Assembly: GCF_048595755.1 (NCBI RefSeq)
Contig: NZ_CP184360.1
Location: 1,612,001 to 1,676,000, forward strand
Direction of reading: 5' to 3'
Source: Luteococcus sp048595755
GTDB taxonomy: Bacteria; Actinomycetota; Actinomycetes; Propionibacteriales; Propionibacteriaceae
Length of the DNA stretch: 64,000 bases
Shown here: in pieces, positions 43,703 through 51,358 of the stretch
How positions within the stretch are numbered: position 1 is the stretch's first letter
Layout: every line of letters starts with the position of its first letter
Notes under the pieces: generated by a model
Database searches by the model: none
Told to the model about the DNA's origin: nothing
The model's input: the letters and a program-made list of their open reading frames with translations, nothing else
Translations under genes and position numbers: made by a program

Positions 43703-43840
43703 CCCGCTCGGGTTCCTGGCTCCCGCTCGGGTTCCTGGCTTCCGCTCGGGTTCCTGGCTTCCGCTCGGGTTTGGGGTTCCCGCGTGGGGTGCAACCCACG
43801 CGCCTCGCGGGAACCCACGCGCCTCGCGGGAACCCACGCG
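43703..43840. repeat. Composite 19-bp-period repeat array, left copy
   Basis: Four units of GCTCGGGTTCCTGGCTYCC start at 43706, 43725, 43744 and 43763, exactly 19 bp apart, the last degenerate. A pivot with GGGGTGCAACCC at about 43786-43797 follows, then AACCCACGCGCCTCGCGGG units with AACCC at 43793, 43812 and 43831, again 19 bp apart. The two halves point in opposite directions (GGGTTC versus GAACCC), so the array can fold on itself. Confidence 0.9.
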
Positions 43841-43866
43841 TCTGCGCCGCAGCCTTCACACGGGAG

Positions 43867-43907
43867 CCTGTGGACAACCCCACAGGGCCAGCCCACTGTG
43901 GACAGTG
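43867..43907. other. Twin hairpins carrying DnaA-box-like TGTGGACAA motifs
   Basis: CCTGTGG (43867-43873) pairs with CCACAGG (43880-43886); CACTGT (43894-43899) pairs with ACAGTG (43902-43907) and runs into TTTTT. Each contains TGTGGACA; the first, TGTGGACAA, is the complement of TTGTCCACA, the actinobacterial DnaA box. The second may also be the leuS terminator. Confidence 0.5.
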
Positions 43908-43941
43908 ACGTTTTTCGGCGTCGGATGCTCATCACATAGGT

Positions 43942-44850
43942 ATGGGAACTTTCACCAGAGCCGAGCTCGCCAGCCGCGGGCTCTCCGACACCGACATCCG
44001 ACGACTGGTCCGCGAAGGGCGCTACATCAGGGTGCGACGAGGGGACTACCTCGACACCTCATCGGGGCTCGTGCCCCAGTTCGAGCCCCGGCACCGGCTG
44101 CTGGTCCGGGCCACCTGGCCCAGACTGCACTCGGGAGTGCTGAGCCACCATTCGGCGGCCGCCTTGCATGGTCTGCCGCTGCCCGGGCACGAGCTGGGCC
44201 GGGTTCACGTCACACGAGTTGGCAATTCCGGTTGGGTACGGCGTGACACGGTGCAGGTTCACCGGGCGCGGCTCGACGACGTGGAGGTCACCCGGGTGGA
44301 AGGACTGCCCGTCACGACGCTGGAGCGGACCGCGGCCGATCTGGCCAGGGTGCTGAGCCCGGATCGCGGACTTGCCGTCGTCGACGCGGCGCTGCGCCAA
44401 GGTGCCGATCCAGGGCTGATGGCCCAGATCGTCGAGAGCCAGGGGCGAATGCGGGGTGCGCCCAGAGCTCGGGCCGTCGTCGCGCTGGGGGATCCGCTGG
44501 CCGAGAGCCCGGGAGAGTCCCGCAGCCGGTGGTTCATGCACGAGTTCGACGCCCCGGCACCGGTGCTGCAGTTCTGGGTCGTCGACGGGAGCGGGCAGCG
44601 GCTCGGACGGGCTGACTTCGCATGGCCGGAGCTCGGCGTCCTCGGAGAGTTCGACGGGTGGGTGAAGTATGGCCGCCTGCTCAAGCCGGGGCAGGACCTC
44701 TCCGAAGTGCTCCGCGACGAGAGGCGCCGGGAGCAGGGAATGCGCAACCTGGGTTGGTGGGTGCATCGATGGACCGATCAGGATCTGAGGGTGCCGACGC
44801 GCTGGCACCAAGAACTCGTCGAGGCGCTGGGGTCGGGGCGCTCGCGATGA
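43942..44850 (+). CDS. AbiEi-like HTH protein with PD-(D/E)XK nuclease-like C-terminus
   Basis: A 302-residue protein of a kind common as orphans in actinomycetes. Residues 1-40 (FTRAELASRGLSDTDIRRLV then REGRYIRVRRGDYL) form the winged-helix/AbiEi antitoxin-like start; 65-135 continue with LSHHSAAALHGLPLPG and TTLERTAADLARV. The C-terminal 110 residues resemble DUF559/Vsr-type nucleases: Asp225 (RADFAWPE), Glu236 and Lys242 in GEFDGWVKYG, then RDERRREQGMRNLGWWVHRW. No toxin partner is adjacent. It is bounded on both sides by inverted copies of the 19-bp-period arrays, the right one beginning 5 nt after the stop. No SD precedes the ATG. Nuclease activity is inferred only. Confidence 0.75.
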   Translation: MGTFTRAELASRGLSDTDIRRLVREGRYIRVRRGDYLDTSSGLVPQFEPRHRLLVRATWPRLHSGVLSHHSAAALHGLPLPGHELGRVHVTRVGNSGWVRRDTVQVHRARLDDVEVTRVEGLPVTTLERTAADLARVLSPDRGLAVVDAALRQGADPGLMAQIVESQGRMRGAPRARAVVALGDPLAESPGESRSRWFMHEFDAPAPVLQFWVVDGSGQRLGRADFAWPELGVLGEFDGWVKYGRLLKPGQDLSEVLRDERRREQGMRNLGWWVHRWTDQDLRVPTRWHQELVEALGSGRSR

Positions 44851-44854
44851 GTTC

Positions 44855-44971
44855 GCGTGGGTTCGTGCGCGCCGCGTGGGTTGCAACCCGAGCGACGTGC
44901 ACGAACCCGAGCGACGCGCAGGAACCCGAGCGACGTGCAGGAACCCGAGCGACGCGCAGGAACCCGAGCGG
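44855..44971. repeat. Composite 19-bp-period repeat array, right copy (inverted)
   Basis: GCGTGGG units begin at 44855 and 44874; the pivot GGGTTGCAACCC follows at 44878-44889; then AACCCGAGCGACGYGCAG-type units with AACCC at 44885, 44904, 44923, 44942 and 44961, each 19 bp apart. Read in reverse complement this has the same order as the left copy: CGCTCGGGTT units, pivot, AACCCACGC units. It starts right after the stop of the nuclease-like gene. Confidence 0.9.
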
Positions 44972-45004
44972 AAAGGGCGTCGGCCGAGCCATACTCACCC
45001 GGGG

Positions 45005-45010
45005 TAGCCT
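45005..45010 (+). promoter_or_regulatory. -10 box of luxS (leaderless)
   Basis: TAGCCT, 7 nt before the luxS ATG. Confidence 0.45.
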
Positions 45011-45017
45011 TGGGGGC

Positions 45018-45479
45018 ATGCCGAAGATGAATGTCGAGAGCTTCAACCTGGACCACACGCTGGTGGCCGCGCCCTACATCCGCCTGGCCGACCGCAAGGA
45101 GCTGCCCAAGGGCGACGTGTTGACCAAGTTCGATGTGCGTTTTTGCCAGCCGAACCAGGAGCACCTGGAGATGCCGGTGATCCATTCGCTGGAGCACACC
45201 ATGGCCGAGAACTTCCGCAACCATGCCGATTTCATCGTCGACTTCTCCCCGATGGGTTGCCAGACCGGCTTCTACCTGATCACCTCGGGAGACCACGAGA
45301 TCGCCGAGATCGAGGAACTGGTCGCGGCCACACTCGCCGACGTGCTGGAGGCCACCGAGGTGCCGGCCGCCAACGAGGTGCAGTGCGGGTGGGGTGCCAG
45401 CCACACGCTGGAGGGGGCCCAGCAGGCCGCCCGCGAGATGCTCGCCAAGCGTGATGAGTGGCACCAGGTGATGGCATGA
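45018..45479 (+). CDS. luxS: S-ribosylhomocysteine lyase
   Basis: Splits S-ribosylhomocysteine into homocysteine and DPD, the precursor of autoinducer-2. The 153-residue length is standard. The metal ligands are His56 and His60 of HSLEH and Cys123 (VQCGWG); Glu59 and Cys81 (MGCQTGFY) are catalytic. It overlaps mtnN by 4 nt, so the two successive steps of S-adenosylhomocysteine recycling are co-translated. Confidence 0.95.
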   Translation: MPKMNVESFNLDHTLVAAPYIRLADRKELPKGDVLTKFDVRFCQPNQEHLEMPVIHSLEHTMAENFRNHADFIVDFSPMGCQTGFYLITSGDHEIAEIEELVAATLADVLEATEVPAANEVQCGWGASHTLEGAQQAAREMLAKRDEWHQVMA

Positions 45480-46150
45480 CCCAGGTTCTGCTGCTGGCCG
45501 CGATGGCCGAGGAGACCGCCCCGGTGCTGGCGGGCCGCGTGGCCGACGAGCTGGAGCCCGGCCGGGTCTGGACTGCCGAACAGGACGGCACCACCGTCAC
45601 GCTGGTGACCTGCGGCATTGGCCTGGTCAACTCCGCCGCCGCCACCGCCGTGGCGATCGAGCGCTACCGCCCCGACGTGATCATCTCGCTCGGATCCGCC
45701 GGTGGCCTCGGCAAGGACGTTCGCGTGGGCGACATCATCGTGGGGCGCAGCTACCGCTATGCCGACGCCGATGCGACGGCCTTCGGCTACGAGTACGGGC
45801 AGATCCCGTCGATGCCGGCGAGCTACCCCGGCGACGAACGGCTGCTCTCCCTCGTCGAAGAGGACCACGTCGACGGGGCGGTGCACATCGGTGACATCGT
45901 CAGCGGCAATTCCTTCGTGGCCGGTGAACTGGCGCTGCAGTTGCGGGAGCGTTACCCCGAGGCGCTGGCGGCGGACATGGAGTCGACGGCAATCGCCCAG
46001 GTGGCCTGGGCCGCCAAGGTGCCCTTCGTCTGCGTGCGTTCCATCAGCGACCTGTGTACCCCGCAGGCAGGCAGCGATTTCAAGGGCAACATCGATGACG
46101 TGGCTGCCCGCTCGGCCGCGGCCGTGTGGCGCCTGGTCGGCAAGCTCTGA
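45476..46150 (+). CDS. mtnN: 5'-methylthioadenosine/S-adenosylhomocysteine nucleosidase
   Basis: Removes adenine from SAH (giving the LuxS substrate) and from methylthioadenosine. 224 residues of the PNP/UDP family: GIGLVNSAAATA, IISLGSAGGLG, the ribose-site DMESTAIAQVAW and SISDLC, whose Asp is the catalytic acid. ATG 45476 overlaps the luxS stop. Confidence 0.93.
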   Translation: MTQVLLLAAMAEETAPVLAGRVADELEPGRVWTAEQDGTTVTLVTCGIGLVNSAAATAVAIERYRPDVIISLGSAGGLGKDVRVGDIIVGRSYRYADADATAFGYEYGQIPSMPASYPGDERLLSLVEEDHVDGAVHIGDIVSGNSFVAGELALQLRERYPEALAADMESTAIAQVAWAAKVPFVCVRSISDLCTPQAGSDFKGNIDDVAARSAAAVWRLVGKL

Positions 46151-46177
46151 GCCGCGCCCGGCCCGTTCCCGAATTGT

Positions 46178-47053
46178 TCAGGCTTCGCTGACCTGCCACC
46201 AGCTGGCGGGCACCGCGGCCTTGCCGCAGCTTTCCGGGAGCTGCACCTGGGGTGAGGTCTGCTTGGACGCCGACAGGGCCCAGCTGCGGCCGTCCCGGTG
46301 CCGGGCATGGACCACGGCGTCGTCGGCGCGATAGGTCAGTGCGGCCGGGTCGGTCTCTGCGATCCGGTCACGCAGCCACGCGTCGACGCTGCGGATCGGC
46401 TGCGGCAGGTCGGTCCGTCCCCGGTCGTGCTTCGGCGGCAGTGGGAGCAGCTTCCCGTCCAGAGCTCGCACCGCCAGCTCCTCGTCGACGAAGGCGAGCA
46501 TCTGGCGCGCCGGCAGCGACAGCGTCGTGGTGGCGAAGCGATGGCCGCCCAGATGGGTGGCCTCCCAGACCCTGCCCTGGAAGCGTTCGGCCAGGGCATG
46601 GGCCAGGGGCGCACCCTTGACGGCGCAGCAGCGGTCGCGACGGCCATTGGTGCACACCAACAGAGCCGGTTCACACGCCTCCAGTGGTGCCGGGGGAGTG
46701 GTGTGCTCGTGCAGGTCGCCCCAGGACGCCAGCAACCCGGGAAGCGCCTGGGGGTCGTCCAGCAGGGTGGTACCCAGCCACGGTGACGAGACTGGTCCGC
46801 CGCCCACGAGGATGCGGCGTTGCCCGGGCAGGTCAGGGTGCGAGAGGGGATCGCGGATCAGCAGCAGGCGACCACCGGCCTCGGCAATGGTGGTTTCCAG
46901 CTGCGCTCCCAGCTCTGGGCTGAGGCGTGACTGCGTGAAGGCCTTGGCACCCCAGGGGCCCGGCTGTTCCAGTGCCACCCAGAAGGTGGCGTCCGGAGCG
47001 GTCCCCAGCGCAGGGATGTCGGCCTGGTCCCATCCGTTGGAGCAGGTGATCAT
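46178..47053 (-). CDS. Sucrase/ferredoxin-like protein
   Basis: A 291-residue protein of the Suc_Fer-like family, a thioredoxin-fold ferredoxin relative of unknown role. Motifs LLVCTNGRRDRCCAVKGAPLA (Cys134, Cys142, Cys143) and VWEATHLGGHRFATTTLSLP are diagnostic; an N-terminal CSNGWDQADIPALG also fits. It likely binds a [2Fe-2S] cluster. Leaderless ATG after TAGGGT. It follows the pst operon but has its own promoter and a hairpin between. Confidence 0.83.
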   Translation of the reverse strand: MITCSNGWDQADIPALGTAPDATFWVALEQPGPWGAKAFTQSRLSPELGAQLETTIAEAGGRLLLIRDPLSHPDLPGQRRILVGGGPVSSPWLGTTLLDDPQALPGLLASWGDLHEHTTPPAPLEACEPALLVCTNGRRDRCCAVKGAPLAHALAERFQGRVWEATHLGGHRFATTTLSLPARQMLAFVDEELAVRALDGKLLPLPPKHDRGRTDLPQPIRSVDAWLRDRIAETDPAALTYRADDAVVHARHRDGRSWALSASKQTSPQVQLPESCGKAAVPASWWQVSEA

Positions 47054-47059
47054 GCCTCC

Positions 47060-47065
47060 ACCCTA
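47060..47065 (-). promoter_or_regulatory. -10 box of the sucrase/ferredoxin-like gene (leaderless)
   Basis: TAGGGT, 6 nt before the ATG at 47053. Confidence 0.5.
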
Positions 47066-47097
47066 GGCGCAGGCAGGAATCGGTTCAGGCAAAGCGC

Positions 47098-47131
47098 AAC
47101 GCCCCGCCGCCCTGTGGGGCGACGAGGCGTT
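47098..47131 (-). terminator. Probable terminator of pstSCAB
   Basis: Outer stem AACGCC/GGCGTT (47098-47103, 47126-47131) with an imperfect GC-rich inner stem, 17 bp past the pstB stop. Confidence 0.5.
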
Positions 47132-47147
47132 GGCGCGGGTGTCCGGA

Positions 47148-47927
47148 TCAGCCGAAGCGACCGGTGATGTAGTCCTCGGTGGCCTTCTCGTCGGGGTTGG
47201 AGAAGATCTTGTCGGTGGGGCCCATCTCCACCAGGCGGCCGGGCTTGCCCTGTGCCTCCAGGTTGAAGAAGGCGGTCACGTCGGAGACACGGGCGGCCTG
47301 CTGCATGTTGTGGGTCACGATCACGATCGTGTACTCGTCCCGCAGCTCCTTGATCAAGTCCTCGATCGCCAGGGTGGAGATCGGGTCCAGGGCCGAGCAG
47401 GGCTCGTCCATCAGCAGCACGTCGGGACGCACGGCGGTGGCGCGGGCGATGCACAGGCGCTGCTGCTGGCCACCGGACAGGCCCGAGCCGGGACGGTCCA
47501 GACGGTCCTTGACCTCATTCCACAGGTTGGCGCCGCGCAGGGCGCGCTCCACCGTCTCGTCGGCCTCCGACTTGGAGATGCGGGCGTTGTTGAGGCGGAT
47601 GCCGGCCAGCACGTTCTCGCGGATCGACATGGTGGGGAAGGGGTTGGGCTTCTGGAAGACCATGCCCACCTGACGGCGCACCCGCACCGGGTCGATGCGC
47701 TTGTCGTAGAGGTTGGTGCCGTCCAGCAGCACCTCACCCTCGACGTGGGCGCCGGGGATGACCTCGTGCATGCGGTTGAGGCAGCGCAGCACGGTGGACT
47801 TGCCGCAACCCGAGGAGCCGATGAAGGCGGTGACCGAGCGGGGCTCGATGGTCATGTTGACGTTCTGCACGGCATGGAACTTGCCGTAGTAGATGTTGAG
47901 ATCCTTGGTTTCAATGCGCTTGGACAT
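47148..47927 (-). CDS. pstB: Phosphate ABC transporter ATPase PstB
   Basis: Energises high-affinity phosphate import. 259 residues: FIGSSGCGKSTVLRCLNRM (Walker A), the PstB-specific FQKPNPFPTMSIRENV, signature LSGGQQQRLCIARA, Walker B VLLMDEPCSALDP and IVIVTHNMQQA. Last gene of pstSCAB. phoU, which usually follows, is not in the window. Confidence 0.96.
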   Translation of the reverse strand: MSKRIETKDLNIYYGKFHAVQNVNMTIEPRSVTAFIGSSGCGKSTVLRCLNRMHEVIPGAHVEGEVLLDGTNLYDKRIDPVRVRRQVGMVFQKPNPFPTMSIRENVLAGIRLNNARISKSEADETVERALRGANLWNEVKDRLDRPGSGLSGGQQQRLCIARATAVRPDVLLMDEPCSALDPISTLAIEDLIKELRDEYTIVIVTHNMQQAARVSDVTAFFNLEAQGKPGRLVEMGPTDKIFSNPDEKATEDYITGRFG

Positions 47928-47952
47928 GAAGTGGCTTTCTTGTTGCGACGGG

Positions 47953-49026
47953 TCAGCGATTGCCCTTGGGGGCGAACTTCCAGGCGAGCAGGCGGCCAAT
48001 GAGGTTCAGCACCATGACGATCGCCACCAGGGTGAGGGCGCCGGTCCAGGCGCGGGCGTAGAAGGGATCCTGCGGGATGCCCGGGGTCATGTACTGGTAG
48101 TACACGTAGACGGGCAGGGTGGTCATGGGGCCTTCCACCGGGTTGGTGTTGAGGCTGGCGGTGAGGCCGGCGGTCACCAGCAGCGGAGCGGTCTCACCAA
48201 TGACGCGGGCCACGGCCAGGATGGCGCCGGTGATGATGCCGGCGATCGAGGTGGGCAGCACGATCTTGGTGATGGTCTTCCACTTGGGCACGCCCAGGGC
48301 GTAGGAGGACTCACGAAGGTCATTGGGCACCAGGCGAAGCATTTCCTCGGTGGAGCGCACCACGGTGGGGATCATCAGCACCGACAGCGCGATGGCACCG
48401 GCCAGACCCATCTTGGTGCCCGGGCCGACGATCAGCGCGACCAGGGCGTAGGCGAACAGGCCGGCGACGATCGAGGGGATGCCGGTCATCACGTCGACGA
48501 AGAAGGTGATGGAGCGGGCCAGTCGGCCGCGGTTGCCGTACTCCACCAGGAAGATGGCGGTGAACATGCCGATGGGAAGCGAGATCAGCGTGGCCAGCCC
48601 GGTCACGATCAGGGTGCCGTAGATGGCGTGCACGGCGCCGCCGCCCTCACCCACCACATTGCGCATGGAGTAGGTGAAGAACTGGGCGTCCAGTCGGGAC
48701 AGGCCCTTGCCGATGGTGGAGATGATCAGGCTGACCAGCGGCGCCAGGGCCAACAGGAAGGCTCCGGTGACCAGGTGGAAGGCCGTGCGGTCGGTGGCAC
48801 GACGATTGCCCTCGACGACCAGGGACACCACGTGCATGGCGATCAGGAAGATCAGACCACCCAGGATGATGGTGCCGGCCGGCCCCAGGCTGCCCAGGGC
48901 GGCCAGGATGCCGCCGGCGACGGCCAGCGAGACCAGCAGGACGCCCCAGGTGGTGAACCGGGGCAGCTGTCCTGCGGTCATGGTCTGGGCTGTGGCCTCT
49001 TCAGGCGTGACGGTTGCGGTGGACAT
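47953..49026 (-). CDS. pstA: Phosphate ABC transporter permease PstA
   Basis: A 357-residue permease with a 60-residue N-terminal extension, six or more helices, and the ATPase-contact loop RESSYALGVPKWKTITKIVLP. FVDVMTGIPSIVAGLFAYAL is typical of PstA. GGGAG lies 8 nt before the ATG, which shares one base with the pstC stop. Confidence 0.94.
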   Translation of the reverse strand: MSTATVTPEEATAQTMTAGQLPRFTTWGVLLVSLAVAGGILAALGSLGPAGTIILGGLIFLIAMHVVSLVVEGNRRATDRTAFHLVTGAFLLALAPLVSLIISTIGKGLSRLDAQFFTYSMRNVVGEGGGAVHAIYGTLIVTGLATLISLPIGMFTAIFLVEYGNRGRLARSITFFVDVMTGIPSIVAGLFAYALVALIVGPGTKMGLAGAIALSVLMIPTVVRSTEEMLRLVPNDLRESSYALGVPKWKTITKIVLPTSIAGIITGAILAVARVIGETAPLLVTAGLTASLNTNPVEGPMTTLPVYVYYQYMTPGIPQDPFYARAWTGALTLVAIVMVLNLIGRLLAWKFAPKGNR

Positions 49027-50006
49027 CAGTTGGCTCCCGAGAACTCGGCGCGGCGGGCAATGATCCAGCGGGCGATCATGTTCACGATCAGGGTGATGAT
49101 GAACAGGACCAGACCGGTGGCCACCAGCTGGTTGGTGCCCAGCCCATAGGCCTCCGGAAAGGCCAGGGCGATGTTGGATGCGATGGTGTTGGGGTTCTGC
49201 GGCGTGAGCAGCGCAAAGGAGATCACCGCAGCGGGCGACAGCACCATGGCGACGGCCATGGTCTCACCCAGCGCACGGCCCAGGCCGAGCATGCTGGCCG
49301 AGATGATGCCGGGCATGCCGAAGGGAAGCACGGCCTGACGGATCATCTCCCACTTGGTGGCACCCAGGGCCAGCGAGGCCTCCTCGTGCAGGCGTGGCGT
49401 CTGCAGGAAGACCTCACGGGTGAGGGCGGTGATGATGGGCAGGATCATCACGGCCAGCACGATCGAAGCGGTCAGGATGGTACGGCCGGTGCCGGAGACC
49501 GGGCTGGAGAACAGCGGGATGAAGCCGAGGTTCTCGTTCAGCCACAGGTAGAGCGGGTCGCGCACCTTGGGGGCAAGCACGTTGATACCCCACAGGCCGT
49601 AGACCACCGAGGGCACGGCGGCCAGCAGGTCGATGATGTAACCCAGGCTGGTGGCCAGGCGTCGGGGCGCGTAGTGCGAGATGAACAGGGCGATGCCGAT
49701 CGCGACCGGGACGGCCATCAGCATGGCCAGGAAGGCCGACCAGACGGTACCGAAGGCGAAGGGGGCGACGTACTTCCAGAACTGGCCGTAGGGAAGGTCC
49801 TCGACCTTCGCGGTCAGTGCTGGGATCGACTGGACCACCAGGAAGGTCGCCACGGCGGCGAGGATCACGAGGATGAAGACACCGGAGCCCGTGGACAGGC
49901 CCTTGAAGACGGCCTCTCCGACGCGCTTGCGCGATGCAACGAGTTGGGACGTGGGGCGCTTGGGCTGGGATTCCTCCGTCACCGGCACCTCTGAAGAGTG
50001 GGACAT
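49026..50006 (-). CDS. pstC: Phosphate ABC transporter permease PstC
   Basis: A 326-residue permease: IIDLLAAVPSVVYGLWGINV, the contact loop EEASLALGATKWEMIRQAVL and GLGRALGETMAVAMVLSPAA. AGGAG lies 5 nt before the ATG. It is separated from pstS by a 93-bp gap holding a perfect 16-bp hairpin. Confidence 0.94.
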   Translation of the reverse strand: MSHSSEVPVTEESQPKRPTSQLVASRKRVGEAVFKGLSTGSGVFILVILAAVATFLVVQSIPALTAKVEDLPYGQFWKYVAPFAFGTVWSAFLAMLMAVPVAIGIALFISHYAPRRLATSLGYIIDLLAAVPSVVYGLWGINVLAPKVRDPLYLWLNENLGFIPLFSSPVSGTGRTILTASIVLAVMILPIITALTREVFLQTPRLHEEASLALGATKWEMIRQAVLPFGMPGIISASMLGLGRALGETMAVAMVLSPAAVISFALLTPQNPNTIASNIALAFPEAYGLGTNQLVATGLVLFIITLIVNMIARWIIARRAEFSGAN

Positions 50007-50048
50007 GCTTGCTCCTGACCTACCTGGGTGGGTTCAAAGCCCGGGGCA

Positions 50049-50083
50049 GCACGCACCCCCGAGAGCATCTCGGGGGTGCGTGC
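50049..50083. terminator. 16-bp hairpin between pstS and pstC (processing or attenuation)
   Basis: Perfect 16-bp arms (50049-50064, 50068-50083) with a 3-nt loop and no T-tract. Its place inside the operon suggests it stabilises pstS mRNA and limits read-through into pstCAB. Confidence 0.75.
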
Positions 50084-50099
50084 CAACCAGCCGTGGGAC

Positions 50100-51179
50100 T
50101 TACTTGACGGACTCGATGGACGCCTTCACCTTGTCCGACAGGGCGGCCGACAGCGGGGCGGAACCAGCGGTCTCCTGGGCCTTCTTCTGGCCCTCGTCCG
50201 ACGCCATGTAGGTGGCGTAGCTCTTGACCAGCTCAGCGGTCTTGTCGTCCTTGTAGTCCTGGCAGACCATGACGTAGGCGACCAGCACGATCGGGTAGCC
50301 CTCGGCCTTGCGGTCCAGCTTCAGGGCCAGGTCGTGCTCGTGACGGCCCTCGACCTGCGGCGAGTTCTCGACGACCTTGGCAGCAGCATCGGCGGTGGGG
50401 CCGGAGTACTTGCCGCCCTCGCCGATCTCGGCCACCTTCAGCTCGCCCACCTGCGAGGCATCGGCGTAGCCGATGGTGTTGACGCCGTTCTGGACGGCAG
50501 CCACGACACCCGAGGTGCCCTTGGCGGCCTCGCCACCGGAGTAGGGCCACTCACCGTCGGCCTCCTTGTCCCAGACCTTGGGGGCAACCTTGTTCATGTA
50601 GTCGGTGAAGTTCTCGGTGGTGCCCGAGTCATCCGAGCGGTGCACGGCGGTGATGTTCGCGTTCGGCAGCTTGGCGTCGGGATTCAGCTTGGCGATCTTG
50701 GGATCGTTCCACTTCTTGATCTCGCCCTTGAAGATGCCAGCGGTGGTGGCGGCATCCAGCTGCAGCTTGTCGACACCCTTGACGTTGAACACCACGGCGA
50801 TGGGCGAGATGTACAGCGGCAGGTCGTAGGCGATCGACTCGGGGGTGCACTTGCCGAACTTGCCGGCCTTGTTCTCCTCGTCCTTGAAGGCACGGTCGGA
50901 GCCGGCGAAGTCGGCGCCGCCGCCCATGAAGGCCTCGCGGCCAGCGCCGGAACCCTCGGGGGAGTAGTTGATGGTGACGCCGGTGTTCTTCTGCTGGAAG
51001 GCAGAGACCCAGTTCTCCTGCGCGACCTTCATCGAGGAGGCGCCGGTGCCCTGGAGGGTGCCTTCGAGCGAGGAGCTCGAGTCGCCGGAGCCCGAGTTGT
51101 TGCCCTCGTTGGCTGCGCAGCCGGTGAAGGCCAGCGCGAGGCTGACACCAATCGCTGCAAGCGGACGCATCATGTTCAC
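50100..51179 (-). CDS. pstS: Phosphate-binding lipoprotein PstS
   Basis: Extracellular phosphate-capture subunit. 359 residues; lipobox FTGC (Cys21), a short Ser/Gly linker, then LQGTGASSMKVAQENWVSAF, VTINYSPEGSGAGREAF and HRSDDSGTTENFTDYM, the serine- and Asp-rich phosphate site. The GTG start has AAGGG about 9 nt upstream; ATGs two and three codons later are possible. It is preceded by a PHO box. Confidence 0.95.
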   Translation of the reverse strand: MNMMRPLAAIGVSLALAFTGCAANEGNNSGSGDSSSSLEGTLQGTGASSMKVAQENWVSAFQQKNTGVTINYSPEGSGAGREAFMGGGADFAGSDRAFKDEENKAGKFGKCTPESIAYDLPLYISPIAVVFNVKGVDKLQLDAATTAGIFKGEIKKWNDPKIAKLNPDAKLPNANITAVHRSDDSGTTENFTDYMNKVAPKVWDKEADGEWPYSGGEAAKGTSGVVAAVQNGVNTIGYADASQVGELKVAEIGEGGKYSGPTADAAAKVVENSPQVEGRHEHDLALKLDRKAEGYPIVLVAYVMVCQDYKDDKTAELVKSYATYMASDEGQKKAQETAGSAPLSAALSDKVKASIESVK

Positions 51180-51264
51180 GGGTTGGTCCCTTCGGGGATA
51201 AAGCGTGTGACTACGGGCCCCACGGCGGGTGTCCCGTTGGTGCCCTGCTGGGCACGCGTTTGTG

Positions 51265-51270
51265 ACGCTA
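51265..51270 (-). promoter_or_regulatory. -10 box of pstS
   Basis: TAGCGT on the minus strand, 32 bp downstream of the PHO box. No good -35 is present, as expected for an activator-dependent promoter. Confidence 0.5.
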
Positions 51271-51301
51271 GACCCGGTACGTGTACGAGAAGGCCAACGA
51301 A

Positions 51302-51319
51302 GGTGAACTCAAGGTGAAC
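51302..51319 (-). promoter_or_regulatory. PHO box (PhoP binding site)
   Basis: Two exact GTTCACC direct repeats 11 bp apart on the minus strand (51313-51319 and 51302-51308), the arrangement bound by PhoP in streptomycetes. It lies about 120 bp ahead of pstS. Confidence 0.88.
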
Positions 51320-51358
51320 GGCTGTGAGTTGTTGACGGCGGTCTCTCAGCTGGTTCCC

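Noticed and set aside
40530..43883. An uninterrupted antisense open frame of over 1100 codons opposite leuS
   Set aside because: It is the mirror of a perfect leuS gene; high GC makes stops rare in this antisense frame, and the translation is Gly/Val/His-rich with no domain.
43657..43940. Short open frames across the left repeat array (peptides rich in ARNPSGSQEPE-like units)
   Set aside because: They are translations of the 19-bp repeats, differ by frame and lack ribosome sites.
43703..44971. CRISPR arrays
   Set aside because: Units are contiguous with a 19-bp period and no unique spacers, and no cas gene is present.
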